From positions 89,982-153,981 of the forward strand of contig JAGWSR010000074.1 in assembly GCA_028869385.1 (NCBI GenBank): 64,000 nt of DNA, read 5' to 3'. This document shows positions 44,020 to 54,363 of the stretch, piece by piece. The stretch is from a bacterium. GTDB taxonomy: Bacteria > Vulcanimicrobiota > Vulcanimicrobiia > Vulcanimicrobiales > Vulcanimicrobiaceae. Each line of letters starts with the position of its first letter. Position 1 is the first letter of the stretch. Made by a program: the position numbers and the translations under genes. A model generated the notes under the pieces. It did no database searches, was not told where the DNA came from, and saw only the letters and a list, made by a program, of their open reading frames with translations.

Positions 44020-47000
44020 CAGGATCGCTCGCTCTCCACGCTGCCCTCGCGTACGTTGCCGCGCCCGAAGATGCGTTCGAGTTCGCCTTGCAGGCGACGA
44101 TCGGACGAAACCGAGCGCGCCAACGGCTGCGCGCGCCCGCGCGCGTGCATCACGAGCGATACGTCGCCCGGCCACTCGTCCACCAGCGCCGCCAGACGGT
44201 CGATCTGCTCGCGCGACGTGACGTCGACGTGCCAGCCGCGCGCGGGCGCGAGCAGCGCGCTGCTGCCGCGTGCCGGCGGCTCGAAGATCGTCACGTCGTT
44301 CGCGCTCACCGAGAGCTCGATCGGCGTCTCCTCGCTCACCGCCCCTGGGCGCTCGCGCAGGCGTAGACGACCCTTGACAATGAGGATCGCGTCGTCGGTG
44401 AAGAGCTGCTGCACCACCGGATAGAGCTTTGAGAACACGACCACGTCGCTTTGACCGGTCGTGTCCTCGATCTGCGCGATCAGCATCTGCTGGCCGCTCT
44501 TGGTCAGCGTCCGGCGCACGCTCGTCACCATGCCGGCAATCGTCACCGCCGCGTCGTCGTCCACGCTGCGCAGGTCCTTGATCGGCGTCGCGCCCTGGCG
44601 TACGAGCAGCTCTTGATACTCCGAGAGCGGATGTCCGGAGACGAAGATGCCCAGCGTCTCCTTCTCCCACGCGAGTTGCTCGCGATTTCCGGGCGCCGGG
44701 ACCAGCGGGAGCGTCGGCACGAGCGCGGGCGCGTGCTCGGCGACGTCGCCGAAAAGCGAGAACTGCCCGGTCTCCGCCTCGCGCGTCGCGTGCGCCGCCA
44801 AATCCATCGCGGCCTCGAGCGCCGCGAGCTTCTGCGCGCGATTGCCCGGCAGTTCGTCGAGCGCGCCGCACTTGATCAATGCTTCGAAGACGCGGCGATT
44901 GACTTGCTTTGCGTCCACGCGTTTGGCGAGGTCGAAGAGATCGGTGAATTTGCCGCCGGCGTCGCGTGCCTCGATGATGCTGCGCACCGCGCCCTCGCCG
45001 ACGCCCTTGACCGCCGCCAGACCGAAGCGAATGCGATCGCCGACCACGGCGAAGTCGATCAGCGATTCGTTGACGTCGGGCGGCAGCACGGTGATGCCGA
45101 CCTTCTTCGCCTCGTCGATGTACTCGACGAGTTTATCGGTCTTGTCTTTGACCGACGTCATCAGCGCGGTGAGGTACTGCAGCGGGTGATTCGCTTTGAG
45201 GAACGCCGTCTGATACGAGATCCACGCGTATGCCGCTGCGTGCGACTTGTTGAAGCCGTATCCCGCGAACGGCTCGATGAAGGCGAAGATCTGCTCGGCG
45301 AGCTCGGGTTCGATCCCCGACGTCTCCTTCGCGCCGTCGATGAATTTCTGGCGATAGACCGGAATCTTGTCCTTCTGCTTCTTTCCCATGACCTTGCGAA
45401 GTTCGTCCGCCTGGCCCATCGTGAAGCCCGAAATATCGCGCGCCATCTGCATGACCTGTTCTTGAAAGCAGGCGATGCCGTAGGTGTCTTTGAGAATCGG
45501 CTCGAGCTTTGGATGCAGGTACGTCGCCTTCGTACGGCCATGTTTGTTGCTGATGTACTGCGGAATCCAGTCCATCGGGCCCGGGCGATAGAGCGCAACG
45601 AGCGCAATGATGTCGTCGAAACGCGACGGCTTTAATTCGACGCAGATGCGCTTCATGCCGTCGGATTCGAGTTGGAAGACGCCCATCGTTTCGCCGCGGC
45701 CGAGCATCGCGAAGGTCTTTTCGTCGTCGTCGGGGATGCGCTCCAATTCGAAGTCGCCGTTCACGGTGCGGCGAATCTCGCGCACCGCGTCGTTCATCAC
45801 CGTGAGGTTGCGCAGGCCCAAGAAGTCCATCTTGAGCAGGCCGATCTTCTCGACCCAGACCATGTCGAATTGCGTGTTGACGCCGCCATCCGAAAACTTC
45901 ACGAGCGGCGCGTAATCGATGAGCGGACCGGCCGAAATCACGACGCCCGCCGCGTGCGTGCCCGCGTTGCGAGCGAGGCCTTCGATGTCGCGCGCGGTGT
46001 CGAGCAGCTTGCGAATCTGCGGCGAGCCCGCGTAGGCGAGTTTCAGCTCCGGAATCTGATCGAGCGCCTGCACGATCGAGAGCCCACCCGGACCCGACGG
46101 GATCATCTTCGCGACCTTGTCCACCTCGGGCAACGGTACGGCGAGCGCGCGACCGGCGTCGCGCACCGCGGCGCGCGCGGCCATCGTACCGAACGTCACG
46201 ATCTGCGCGACGCGATCCTTGCCGTACTTTTCGGTGACGTAGGCGATCACTTCGTCGCGGCGCTCGACACAGAAATCCGTATCGATATCGGGCATCGAGA
46301 TACGATCCGGATTCAAGAATCGTTCGAAGAAGAGATTGAACTTGAGCGGATCGAGATCGGTGATCTTCAAGCAGTACGCGACGAGCGATCCGACGGCGGA
46401 GCCGCGGCCCGGGCCGACCGGAATCTCGTGATCGCGCGCATATTTGATAAAGTCCCACACGATCAAAAAGTACGAAGCGAAGCCCATCGTATTGATGACG
46501 TTGAGCTCGTAATCGAGCCGCTCGCGCAGCGCCGGCTCATGCGCGGCGCGCTCGGCACCGTAGCGCTCGATCAGGCCCGCTTCGCAGATGTCGCGCAGGT
46601 ACTGCTCGGCCGTGAGATCGTCCGCGCGCGGCTCCGGCGGCTGCGGCACCGGGAATTGCGGCAGGTGAAAGATCTTCTCGGGAATCTTGATGTCGATCCG
46701 GTTGGCGATCTTGACCGTGTTCTCGCAGGCCTCGGGCAGGTCGCGCCAGAGGTCGTACATCTCCTCGGGCGACTTCACGTAGAACTGGTCCGAGTAGAAC
46801 TTCATCCGGCTCGTGTCGGAGACGGTCTTGCCGGTGCCGATGCAGAGGAGTACGTCGTGCGCCGGGGCATCGCGCTGCTCGAGGTAGTGCGAGTCGTTGG
46901 TCGCCACGATCGGGATGTTCAGTTGCCGAGCCACCTTCACGAGGCCGTCGTTGATGACGTCCTCCTCCGGCATACCGTGGCGCATCACCTCGATATAGAA

Positions 47001-47498
47001 CCGATCGCCGAAGATGTCGGTGAAGGTCTTGGCGTTCTTGACCGACGTCTCGTAGTCGTTCTTGAGCAGCGGGGCCGCGACCATGCCGGACATGCAGCCG
47101 GAGAGGACGATCAGGCCGTCGTTGTGCTCGGCCAGGAGGTCGAGATCGATCCGCGGCTTGTAGTAGTACCCCTCCAAAAAGCCCTTCGAGATGAGGGCGG
47201 TCAGGTTGCGGTACCCCACCAGGTCGGCCGCCAGGAGCGTCACGTGGGCTTCGTCGCGCACGGTGCGGTCGAAGCGCCCCCGCGGGGCGATGTAGGCCTC
47301 GCATCCGATGATCGGAGTTAATTTCGTATCCCGGGCGGCGTAGTAGAACTCCATGGCGCCGTACATGACGCCGTGATCGGTCAACGCCACGGCGGGCGCC
47401 CCGTCCTCGGCGGCCCGGCGGCAGAGCCGGTCGACCCGGCAGGCGCCGTCGAGCAGGGAGTACTCGGAGTGAACGTGGAGATGGACGAACTGCTTCAA
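44019..47498 (-). CDS. dnaE: DNA polymerase III alpha subunit
   Basis: 1159 aa from a TTG at 47498. N-terminal PHP domain (HLHVHSEYSLLDGA, with metal His residues), polymerase palm with PDIDTDFCVERRDE, tau-binding and OB-fold (VTIAGMVTSVRRTLTKSGQQM) C-terminal parts. DnaE1-type replicative polymerase, normal length. It heads dnaE-hisD-Cof-ftsQ. An unusual operon pairing of replication, histidine and division genes. Confidence 0.97.
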   Translation of the reverse strand: MKQFVHLHVHSEYSLLDGACRVDRLCRRAAEDGAPAVALTDHGVMYGAMEFYYAARDTKLTPIIGCEAYIAPRGRFDRTVRDEAHVTLLAADLVGYRNLTALISKGFLEGYYYKPRIDLDLLAEHNDGLIVLSGCMSGMVAAPLLKNDYETSVKNAKTFTDIFGDRFYIEVMRHGMPEEDVINDGLVKVARQLNIPIVATNDSHYLEQRDAPAHDVLLCIGTGKTVSDTSRMKFYSDQFYVKSPEEMYDLWRDLPEACENTVKIANRIDIKIPEKIFHLPQFPVPQPPEPRADDLTAEQYLRDICEAGLIERYGAERAAHEPALRERLDYELNVINTMGFASYFLIVWDFIKYARDHEIPVGPGRGSAVGSLVAYCLKITDLDPLKFNLFFERFLNPDRISMPDIDTDFCVERRDEVIAYVTEKYGKDRVAQIVTFGTMAARAAVRDAGRALAVPLPEVDKVAKMIPSGPGGLSIVQALDQIPELKLAYAGSPQIRKLLDTARDIEGLARNAGTHAAGVVISAGPLIDYAPLVKFSDGGVNTQFDMVWVEKIGLLKMDFLGLRNLTVMNDAVREIRRTVNGDFELERIPDDDEKTFAMLGRGETMGVFQLESDGMKRICVELKPSRFDDIIALVALYRPGPMDWIPQYISNKHGRTKATYLHPKLEPILKDTYGIACFQEQVMQMARDISGFTMGQADELRKVMGKKQKDKIPVYRQKFIDGAKETSGIEPELAEQIFAFIEPFAGYGFNKSHAAAYAWISYQTAFLKANHPLQYLTALMTSVKDKTDKLVEYIDEAKKVGITVLPPDVNESLIDFAVVGDRIRFGLAAVKGVGEGAVRSIIEARDAGGKFTDLFDLAKRVDAKQVNRRVFEALIKCGALDELPGNRAQKLAALEAAMDLAAHATREAETGQFSLFGDVAEHAPALVPTLPLVPAPGNREQLAWEKETLGIFVSGHPLSEYQELLVRQGATPIKDLRSVDDDAAVTIAGMVTSVRRTLTKSGQQMLIAQIEDTTGQSDVVVFSKLYPVVQQLFTDDAILIVKGRLRLRERPGAVSEETPIELSVSANDVTIFEPPARGSSALLAPARGWHVDVTSREQIDRLAALVDEWPGDVSLVMHARGRAQPLARSVSSDRRLQGELERIFGRGNVREGSVESERS

Positions 47499-47548
47499 CT
47501 ACCGACCAGACCTAAAGAAAACTAGCAAGCGAGACGTTACCTTAAACG

Positions 47549-48694
47549 ATGGGCGCCAACCTGTCCGATGGTCCGACCCAAGACGCCGACCTCCTAGAGG
47601 AGATCGAGCGGCTTCGTCGTCGCATTACCATCCTCGAGGCCGAGCGAGACGAGTACGCACAGCAGAACGCGGAACTCTTCGTCCTGCAGCAAGTCTTCTC
47701 CACCATCAACTCGACGCTCGACATCAACGACATCCTCTCGATGGTGCTTCGCGGCGTGGTCGAAGCGCTCAAGTTCAAGCGCGTCGTTCTCTTCGACGTG
47801 ATCGAGGGAACTACTATCGTGCGGCGCCTCGAGTGCGATTCGAACGGCACGGTCAATCACGCGCTCGATCCGCGCGCCTACCGCAGTGCCTCCACCATCG
47901 TGGACGTCGCGCACGGCGACCTGCAACTCGCCTACGGCAACGGCGACGACGAAGACGCGCCGCTCGAAGACGCGCGCGGGGCCTACTGCGTCGCACCGCT
48001 CGTCGCGCGCGACGTGGTGCGCGGCATGCTCTATGCCGACGATCCGCCGGGCACCGAAATTACCGAGAATCAGCTGCGCGTACTGCTCGATTTCGCCTCG
48101 CAAGCCGCGATCGCCGTGGAAAACGCGCGCCTGTACGAAGAGACGCGTCGACTGCTCGAAGAGACGCAGCGCATGGCGAACACCGACGCGCTCACCGGCA
48201 TCTTCAACCGTCGCGCCCTCTCCGAGATGCTGGACCGCGAGCTTCACACGTCGGAGCGTTACGACACGCCCTTCGCGTTCGTGATCCTCGACCTCGACGA
48301 TCTCAAAAAGATCAACGATTCGGGCGGGCACAGCCTGGGCGATCTCGCGCTCAAACGTTTCGCGCAAGTGCTCAAAAAGAACGCGCGCAAGGGCGACATC
48401 GTCGCGCGCTATGCGGGCGACGAATTCGTGCTCATCATGGCGCAGAGCGATCGCGAGCAGGCGACGCGGGGCGTGGAGCGCATCATGTCGGCACTGCGCC
48501 GCAACGGACTCTCGAGCTCGATCGGCGTCGCCATGTTCCCCAACGACGGCACCGACGGGCAGACGCTCTTCTTCTCGGCCGACGAAGCGCTCTACAAGGC
48601 AAAACAAGCCGGCAAGAACCAGTATCGCTTCTTCTCACGCAACCCGCTGGATAAGGGGGAGACCCCTGCCGGAACGGCCGACGCGACCGCCTGA
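47549..48694 (+). CDS. GAF-GGDEF diguanylate cyclase
   Basis: 381 aa. A coiled-coil start (13-48), a GAF domain (about 49-192) and a GGDEF domain (about 205-368). The active site is AGDEF (289-293), and RKGD at 280-283 is an RxxD inhibitory site five residues before it. It should make c-di-GMP with product inhibition. So c-di-AMP and c-di-GMP systems both occur in this window. It diverges from dnaE. Confidence 0.93.
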   Translation: MGANLSDGPTQDADLLEEIERLRRRITILEAERDEYAQQNAELFVLQQVFSTINSTLDINDILSMVLRGVVEALKFKRVVLFDVIEGTTIVRRLECDSNGTVNHALDPRAYRSASTIVDVAHGDLQLAYGNGDDEDAPLEDARGAYCVAPLVARDVVRGMLYADDPPGTEITENQLRVLLDFASQAAIAVENARLYEETRRLLEETQRMANTDALTGIFNRRALSEMLDRELHTSERYDTPFAFVILDLDDLKKINDSGGHSLGDLALKRFAQVLKKNARKGDIVARYAGDEFVLIMAQSDREQATRGVERIMSALRRNGLSSSIGVAMFPNDGTDGQTLFFSADEALYKAKQAGKNQYRFFSRNPLDKGETPAGTADATA

Positions 48695-48789
48695 AGCGGC
48701 CTCGGCCGATAATTGTCGTGAGGTTCCCTTCGACCCGGATAGTATAAAGAAGCAAACCGTTCTTCTCACCTGTCCCGGGAAAGGCTCAC

Positions 48790-50475
48790 GTGATCAAGCA
48801 CGACGTAGTCGTTATCGGTGGCGGTCTTGCCGGCATGCGCGCCGCGGTCGAAGCCGCGGAGCTGGGTGCCGACGTCGCCATCGTCTCCAAGATGCATCCG
48901 GTGCGCAGCCACTCGGGTGCCGCGCAGGGCGGCATCAACGCAGCCCTCGGCAACCGCGAAGAAGACAGCCCCGACTCGCACACCTACGACACCGTCAAAG
49001 GCTCCGATTATCTCGGTGACCAAGACGCCGCCGCGGCGATGTGCGAGGATGCGCCCAAGCAGATCATCTGGCTCGAGCATCGCGGCTGTATCTTCTCCCG
49101 CATGCCCGACGGCCGTATCGCGCAGCGCCCCTTCGGCGGCGCGGGCGCGCCCCGTACGTGCTACTCGGCCGACGTCACGGGCCTCGTCATCCTGCACACC
49201 CTGTGGGAGCAGCTCGAGCGCTTCGGCGTCAAGGTGTATGAAGAGTACTTCTGCACGGCGCTCGCGGTCGAAGACGGCATCGGCACGGGCGTGGTCGCCT
49301 ACAACATGCGCAACGGCCAGCTCGAACTGATCACCGCGAAGGCCACGATCTTCGCGACCGGCGGCGCGGGCCGTATGTACGCGAAGACGACCAACGGCTA
49401 CGCCTCGACCGCCGACGGCATGGCGATCGCCTACAAAGCGGGCATCCCGCTCATGGACATGGAGTTCATGCAGTTCCACCCGACGACGCTCAAAGAGAAC
49501 GGCGTGCTCATGACCGAGGGCGCGCGCGGTGAGGGCGGATACCTGCTCAACGCCGCGGGCGAACGCTTCATGTTCAAGTACGCGCCGAACAAGGGCGAGC
49601 TCGCTTCGCGCGACGTCGTCTCCCGCGCCGAGTGGACCGAGATTCTCGAAGGCCGCGGCGTTGACGGCTGCGTGCTGCTCGACCTGCGCCACCTCGGGCG
49701 TGAAAAGATCCTCGAACGCCTCCCGCAGATCCGCGAGCTTGCGCTCGACGCGACCGGCAAGGATGCGATTCACGAGCCGATTCCGATTCTTCCCGGTGCC
49801 CACTACACGATGGGCGGCATCGAGACCGACAAGTGGGGCGCCACGCGCGTGCCCGGCGTCTATGCCGCCGGCGAGTGCGCCTGCGTCAGCGTTCACGGAG
49901 CGAACCGCCTCGGCGGCAACTCGCTGCTCGAGACGATCGTCTTCGGTGCGCGCGCCGCGCGTCACGCCGTGGATTACATCAAGACGGTCGGCGACGTGCG
50001 CCCCTCGGAGCGTACGCTCAAAGCCGAGCAGGATCGCGTCAAGGAGCTGCTCGCCCGTACCGGCGGCACGCGCGCGCCGAAGTTGCGCAGCGCGATGAAC
50101 GAAACGATGAGCAAGAACACGTTCATCTTCCGCGACGAGCAGGGCCTCGCCGAAGCCGTCGCCGAGATGGATCGCGTTCGCAAGGAATTCGACGCGAACG
50201 TGTACGTGATGGACAAGTCTTCGACGTTCAACACCGATCTGGTGTCGACGTTCGAGACGGACTTCCTCATCGACGCGGCGTATGCGCTCGCCAAGAGTGC
50301 GCTCGAGCGCCGCGAATCGCGCGGTGCCCAGTCGCGCACCGACTTCCCCGACCGCGACGACGCGAATTGGCTCAAGCACACGCTCGCCTTCCGCGAAGCG
50401 GACGGCACGCCGCGCATGGACTACTCGCGCAAGGTCACGATCACCAAGTATGAACCGCAGGTGAGAACGTACTAA
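48790..50475 (+). CDS. sdhA: Succinate dehydrogenase/fumarate reductase flavoprotein
   Basis: 561 aa from a GTG at 48790. FAD-binding [10 protein letters not shown]; His41 in [10 protein letters not shown] aligns with the covalent-FAD histidine. Catalytic segments are FHPTTL and ERGEGG-like TEGARGEGG, and [13 protein letters not shown]. Soluble flavoprotein of complex II. First of three genes sdhA-sdhB-sdhE, 3 bp before sdhB. Confidence 0.95.
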   Translation: MIKHDVVVIGGGLAGMRAAVEAAELGADVAIVSKMHPVRSHSGAAQGGINAALGNREEDSPDSHTYDTVKGSDYLGDQDAAAAMCEDAPKQIIWLEHRGCIFSRMPDGRIAQRPFGGAGAPRTCYSADVTGLVILHTLWEQLERFGVKVYEEYFCTALAVEDGIGTGVVAYNMRNGQLELITAKATIFATGGAGRMYAKTTNGYASTADGMAIAYKAGIPLMDMEFMQFHPTTLKENGVLMTEGARGEGGYLLNAAGERFMFKYAPNKGELASRDVVSRAEWTEILEGRGVDGCVLLDLRHLGREKILERLPQIRELALDATGKDAIHEPIPILPGAHYTMGGIETDKWGATRVPGVYAAGECACVSVHGANRLGGNSLLETIVFGARAARHAVDYIKTVGDVRPSERTLKAEQDRVKELLARTGGTRAPKLRSAMNETMSKNTFIFRDEQGLAEAVAEMDRVRKEFDANVYVMDKSSTFNTDLVSTFETDFLIDAAYALAKSALERRESRGAQSRTDFPDRDDANWLKHTLAFREADGTPRMDYSRKVTITKYEPQVRTY

Positions 50476-50478
50476 ACG

Positions 50479-51441
50479 ATGGCGAAGATCAAACTTGACT
50501 TGTTCCGCTTCGATGAAGCGGTCGACACGGTTCCCCACCGCGACCTCATCGAGGTCGAGGTTCCCGAAGCGACGACGGTGCTCGATGCACTCGAGACCGC
50601 GAAGGCCGAAATCGACGGCTCGATCTCGTTCCGTCGTTCGTGCCGCTCGGCGATCTGCGGTTCGTGCTCGATGAGCATCAACGGCGTCACCGCGCTCGCC
50701 TGCAAGACCAACTGCCGGGACGTCGTCAAAGACGACGGCACCATCGCGGTCGATCCGATGCAGAACTTCCAGCCCATGAAGGACATGGTCGTGCATATGG
50801 ACCCGTTCTGGGACAAGTATGCGCGCCTCAAGCCCTACCTTCAGCCGAAGGATAAGGACTCCGAGCACGAGATCGAACGACGCGTCTCGCCCGACGACAT
50901 GAAGAAGCTCGTCGACGTCGCGAACTGCATCATGTGCGCCACGTGTTATTCGCTCTGCCCGGTCGTCAGCGTCGATCCGGCCTTCGCGGGTCCCGCGGCG
51001 ATCGCGTACGCGTATCGCTTCATCGAAGACGTGCGCGACGCCAAGCGCGACGAGCGCATCGCGCAGATCTCGGAAGACTATCTCTGGCTCTGCGCGCACT
51101 GCTATGCGTGTTCGTACTGCCCGAAGCACGTCGAGCCGAACAATCGCATCGTGGACGTCAAGCGCGCCGCGATCAAGGATCGCGTGATGATGAACGAGCG
51201 CGGTCCGCGCCACGCACTCGTCGTCTCGAAGACGATCAAACAGACCGGCATGCTCGCCGAAACCGAGGTCATTCTCGGAACGGTCGGACGCTTCAACGTC
51301 GTCGGCCTCATCAAGGCGCTCGCGCCGCTCGGCCCCCGCATGGCGCTGCGCGGTAAGCAGCCGCCCGTCTTCGTCAAACCGATTCCGAAGGTGGACGAAG
51401 TCCGCACCATTTTCGAAGCCCTGGAGGTTCCGGTCAGCTAA
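50479..51441 (+). CDS. sdhB: Succinate dehydrogenase Fe-S subunit
   Basis: 320 aa, longer than the usual 240-260. 2Fe-2S site at C55, C60, C63 and C75. The 4Fe-4S/3Fe-4S region has C150, C153, C156, C160 and C205, C208, C211, C214, with a fourth Cys in the last cluster. So the 3Fe-4S centre may be a 4Fe-4S, as in type E enzymes. The C-terminal extension (about 225-320) is soluble. TAATG junction with the third subunit. Confidence 0.93.
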   Translation: MAKIKLDLFRFDEAVDTVPHRDLIEVEVPEATTVLDALETAKAEIDGSISFRRSCRSAICGSCSMSINGVTALACKTNCRDVVKDDGTIAVDPMQNFQPMKDMVVHMDPFWDKYARLKPYLQPKDKDSEHEIERRVSPDDMKKLVDVANCIMCATCYSLCPVVSVDPAFAGPAAIAYAYRFIEDVRDAKRDERIAQISEDYLWLCAHCYACSYCPKHVEPNNRIVDVKRAAIKDRVMMNERGPRHALVVSKTIKQTGMLAETEVILGTVGRFNVVGLIKALAPLGPRMALRGKQPPVFVKPIPKVDEVRTIFEALEVPVS

Positions 51442-52391
51442 TGTCTGCTACGCTTCTTCCCGAAGAGCGCCCGCTCGACGCGCACCGCGCGTCGCGCTCG
51501 CGCGAAACCAAACGCTACGGCTTCTTCCCGGGCTGCGTCGCCAAAGAGTCGTGCAAGGAGCTTTTCAACTCGACGATGCTCCTCGCCGACAAACTCGGCA
51601 TCGAACTGATCGAACTCACCGCCGCGTCGTGCTGCGGTGCGTCGGTCGTGAACGACGTCAATCGCGACGTCGCGCGCGTCCTCAACGCCCGCACCTACGC
51701 GCAGGCCGAGGCGCTCGGACTCGACGACGTCATCACGATCTGCTCGACCTGCACGGGTCACATGCGCGCCGCGAACAAAGAGCTCCTCGAGAGCGAAGAG
51801 CGCATGGACCAGGCCAACGCCATCCTCGGCAAGTTCGGCGCGAAGTACTCGGGCGGCGTCATGGTGCGCCACCTCCTGTGGATGCTCATCGACGATGTCG
51901 GCCTCGACAACCTTCGTTCGATGGTCGTGCGCCCGCTCAACGGCCTCAAGGTTGCGCCGTTCTACGGTTGCCACATCATTCGCCCCGAGAACGTCAACGG
52001 CTGGGAGTCGGCGCGCAATCCGCACTCGCTCGAGGATCTCATCGAAGCCCTCGGCGGCGAAGCGGTCGATTATGCCGGCAAGACGCGTTGCTGCGGTTTC
52101 CACGTGCAGCTCGAAAAAGACGGCATCGCGACGAACATGGTCGGCCAGAACATGCGCATGGCGAAGGATAACGGCGCCGAAGCCGTCATCACGCCCTGCC
52201 CGCTCTGCCACCTCGCGCTCGACGGCTATCAGCAGGATGCCGGCGCGCGCTGGGGCCGCACCGATCTTCCCACCTTCCACCTGCCGCAGCTCGTCGCGTA
52301 CGCCCTCGGCGTCGCGCCGGAGAAGCTCGGCCTCAACAAGCACCTGGTCAGCCCCCGCGAGATCATGGTGCAGCGCGAACTGATCAGCTAA
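51441..52391 (+). CDS. sdhE: CCG-domain SdhE/HdrB-like subunit of complex II
   Basis: 316 aa. Two CCG domains: C32, C64-C65, C101, C104 and C177, C217-C218, C253, C256. No membrane helix. This family (HdrB, TfrB C-terminal, archaeal SdhE) replaces the membrane cytochrome subunits SdhC/SdhD in type E succinate:quinone oxidoreductases. No sdhC or sdhD homologue is adjacent, which fits. Not the flavinylation factor also called SdhE. It would bind a special cluster and dock at the membrane. Confidence 0.85.
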   Translation: MSATLLPEERPLDAHRASRSRETKRYGFFPGCVAKESCKELFNSTMLLADKLGIELIELTAASCCGASVVNDVNRDVARVLNARTYAQAEALGLDDVITICSTCTGHMRAANKELLESEERMDQANAILGKFGAKYSGGVMVRHLLWMLIDDVGLDNLRSMVVRPLNGLKVAPFYGCHIIRPENVNGWESARNPHSLEDLIEALGGEAVDYAGKTRCCGFHVQLEKDGIATNMVGQNMRMAKDNGAEAVITPCPLCHLALDGYQQDAGARWGRTDLPTFHLPQLVAYALGVAPEKLGLNKHLVSPREIMVQRELIS

Positions 52392-52564
52392 ACGCCGATC
52401 GGAGCAAATGGAAAGCCGCTCTCGGCATCGCGCCGGAGAGCGGCTTTTTCGCGTTTGCGGTCGTAGTGCGTGCGGTCCTCATGGGCACCGGCCGGGCGCA
52501 GGTTCTGCGGCGGTCCGATGCGCGGCACGAGGCCCCGACGCTTCGCGCGTCGTTTTTTGGCCAT
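52388..52564 (-). CDS. Small basic protein, 58 aa
   Basis: ATG at 52564 with GGAGGTG 8-9 nt upstream, a strong ribosome site. The protein begins [19 protein letters not shown] and continues [19 protein letters not shown]. Family unknown. Its last third is written across the sdhE terminator hairpin, and its TAG overlaps the sdhE TAA, so the two genes converge with 4 shared bases. Base use is as in the neighbours. Confidence 0.6.
   Translation of the reverse strand: MAKKRRAKRRGLVPRIGPPQNLRPAGAHEDRTHYDRKREKAALRRDAESGFPFAPIGV
52412..52449 (+). terminator. Intrinsic terminator after sdhABE
   Basis: 12-bp stem (52412-52423 with 52436-52447) with a 12-nt loop and T-rich end. It lies inside the 3' end of the small minus-strand gene. 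Confidence 0.85.
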
Positions 52565-52650
52565 CGTCAGGCACCTCCGAGCGCATTCTACCACGCGGGG
52601 AGACTCCGAGTTGCAACCGGAGCGTGCAGACAAAGGTCGAAGCACGCAAG

Positions 52651-54363
52651 ATGACTGCCGTTGCAACCTCCGACGAGATTGACCGCTCCCTTAGCGACCT
52701 GCACGAGGGCGCCAAACGCTGGCTCACCCTGACTGCATCCGCCAAGGCCGACCTACTCGAACGCGTGCGCGAGAGCACCTACGCACAGGCCCCTTCGTGG
52801 GCCGCTGAGGCCGCTCGAGCCAAAGGGGTGGCCGGAACCCCGCTCGCGGGCGAGGAGTGGGTCAGCGGCCCGTGGGCGCTGCTCTACGCGCTCAATCGCT
52901 ATATCGCGAGCATGCGCGAGATCGCGCGCGAAGGCGTGCCGCACCTCGCCGAGCGCCAGATCCGCGTACGTCCCGACGGCCAGACGGTCGTCGACGTGTT
53001 CCCCGGGGGGCCGTACGATCGGCTGCTGTTGAACGGCGTGCGCGGCGAGGTCTGGATGCAGCCCGGGGTCACCCCGGCGACGCTGCGCGAGACGATGGCC
53101 GTTTGGTATAAGGAGCCGAACCCGCAGCCGCGCGTGGCACTCGTGCTCGGCGCTGGCAATATCGCCGCGATTCCCCCGCTCGACGTGCTCTACGAACTGC
53201 TCGCGAAGGGCGCCGTCTGCATCCTCAAGATGAATCCGGTCAACGAGTATCTCGGACCGATCTTCGAGCGGGCCCTCGCGCCGCTCGTCGAGGGCGGATT
53301 CTTGCGCTTCGCCTACGGCGGTCCGGAGATCGGCAAGGAACTCTGCGCGCACCCGCTCGTGGACCAGATCCACATCACCGGGAGCGACAAGACGCACGAT
53401 AAGATCGTCTTCGGCGACGGACCCGATATGGAAGACCGCAAGCGCCGCAACGACCCGGTGCTGAAGAAACAGATCACCTCGGAGCTCGGCAACGTGAGCC
53501 CGACGATCGTCGTTCCGGGGCCGTGGAGCGCCGCGGACTTCCGCTACCAAGCGGAGCAGATCGTCACGCAAAAGATGCACAACGGCGGCTTCAACTGCAT
53601 CGCCTCGCAGGTCGTGATTCTGCCGAGCGATTGGGACGGCACGCCGAAGCTGCTCGCGCAGATCGAGGCGGTGCTCGCCGAGCTGCGCGATCGCCCCGCG
53701 TACTATCCCGGTGCCGCGCAGCGCTGCGAGCGGCTCTCGTCGGGCGACGCGAAACGTTTCGGCGCCAACGAAGCGGGCTTCACGCCGCGCACGCTCGTGC
53801 GCGTGGACGCCGACTCGGCCTCACCCAATTTCGAGGTCGAGGCCTTTGCGAGTCTGCTTACCGTCACGACTCTGCCGGGCGACACCGGAACGTATCTGCG
53901 CGACGCGACATCGTTCGCGAACGAGCGGCTCTGGGGAACGCTCGGCGGCAACGTCGTCGTGCATCCGCGCACGATGCGCGAGTTCGCATCCGAACTCGAT
54001 GCGGCGATCGCGGCGCTGCGCTTCGGGTGCGTCGCGGTCAACGCATGGACGGGTGTCGGGTTTCTGCTCACCGAGACGACGTGGGGCGCCTATCCCGGGC
54101 ATACGCTCGACGACGTGCGTAGCGGCATCGGCGTGGTACACAATCGCTATCTGTTCGACAAAGCGCAGAAGAGCGTGATCTACGCGCCCTTCGCGCCCTT
54201 TCCGCGCAGCCTCTTCGGCTACGGCGCGACGCTGCTGCCCAAGCCGCCGTGGTTCGTCACGAATAAGACCGCGGATCGCACCGCGCAGGCGTTGATCGAG
54301 TTCGAGATGCAGCCGTCGCTCGCACGCGCGATGAAGGTGGCGCTGCTCGCGATGCAAGGGTGA
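52651..54363 (+). CDS. Aldehyde dehydrogenase family protein
   Basis: 570 aa from the ATG at 52651. NAD-binding LVLGAGNIAAIPPLD with Lys193 in ILKMNP, general base Glu278 (SELGN) and nucleophile Cys316 in NGGFNCIASQ. Longer than the typical 480-500. The N-terminal 100 residues are extra and helical. Substrate unknown. The start has only a weak ribosome site (AAAGG, 17 nt upstream). GTGA overlap with the next gene. Confidence 0.85.
   Translation: MTAVATSDEIDRSLSDLHEGAKRWLTLTASAKADLLERVRESTYAQAPSWAAEAARAKGVAGTPLAGEEWVSGPWALLYALNRYIASMREIAREGVPHLAERQIRVRPDGQTVVDVFPGGPYDRLLLNGVRGEVWMQPGVTPATLRETMAVWYKEPNPQPRVALVLGAGNIAAIPPLDVLYELLAKGAVCILKMNPVNEYLGPIFERALAPLVEGGFLRFAYGGPEIGKELCAHPLVDQIHITGSDKTHDKIVFGDGPDMEDRKRRNDPVLKKQITSELGNVSPTIVVPGPWSAADFRYQAEQIVTQKMHNGGFNCIASQVVILPSDWDGTPKLLAQIEAVLAELRDRPAYYPGAAQRCERLSSGDAKRFGANEAGFTPRTLVRVDADSASPNFEVEAFASLLTVTTLPGDTGTYLRDATSFANERLWGTLGGNVVVHPRTMREFASELDAAIAALRFGCVAVNAWTGVGFLLTETTWGAYPGHTLDDVRSGIGVVHNRYLFDKAQKSVIYAPFAPFPRSLFGYGATLLPKPPWFVTNKTADRTAQALIEFEMQPSLARAMKVALLAMQG

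Noticed and set aside
45672..47321. 549-codon plus-strand frame within dnaE
   Set aside because: Antisense shadow. The minus strand shows the PHP and polymerase motifs.
47499..47548. Sigma-28 promoter ahead of the GGDEF gene
   Set aside because: A TAAAGAAA is present, but no GCCGAT-type -10 occurs at the right distance.
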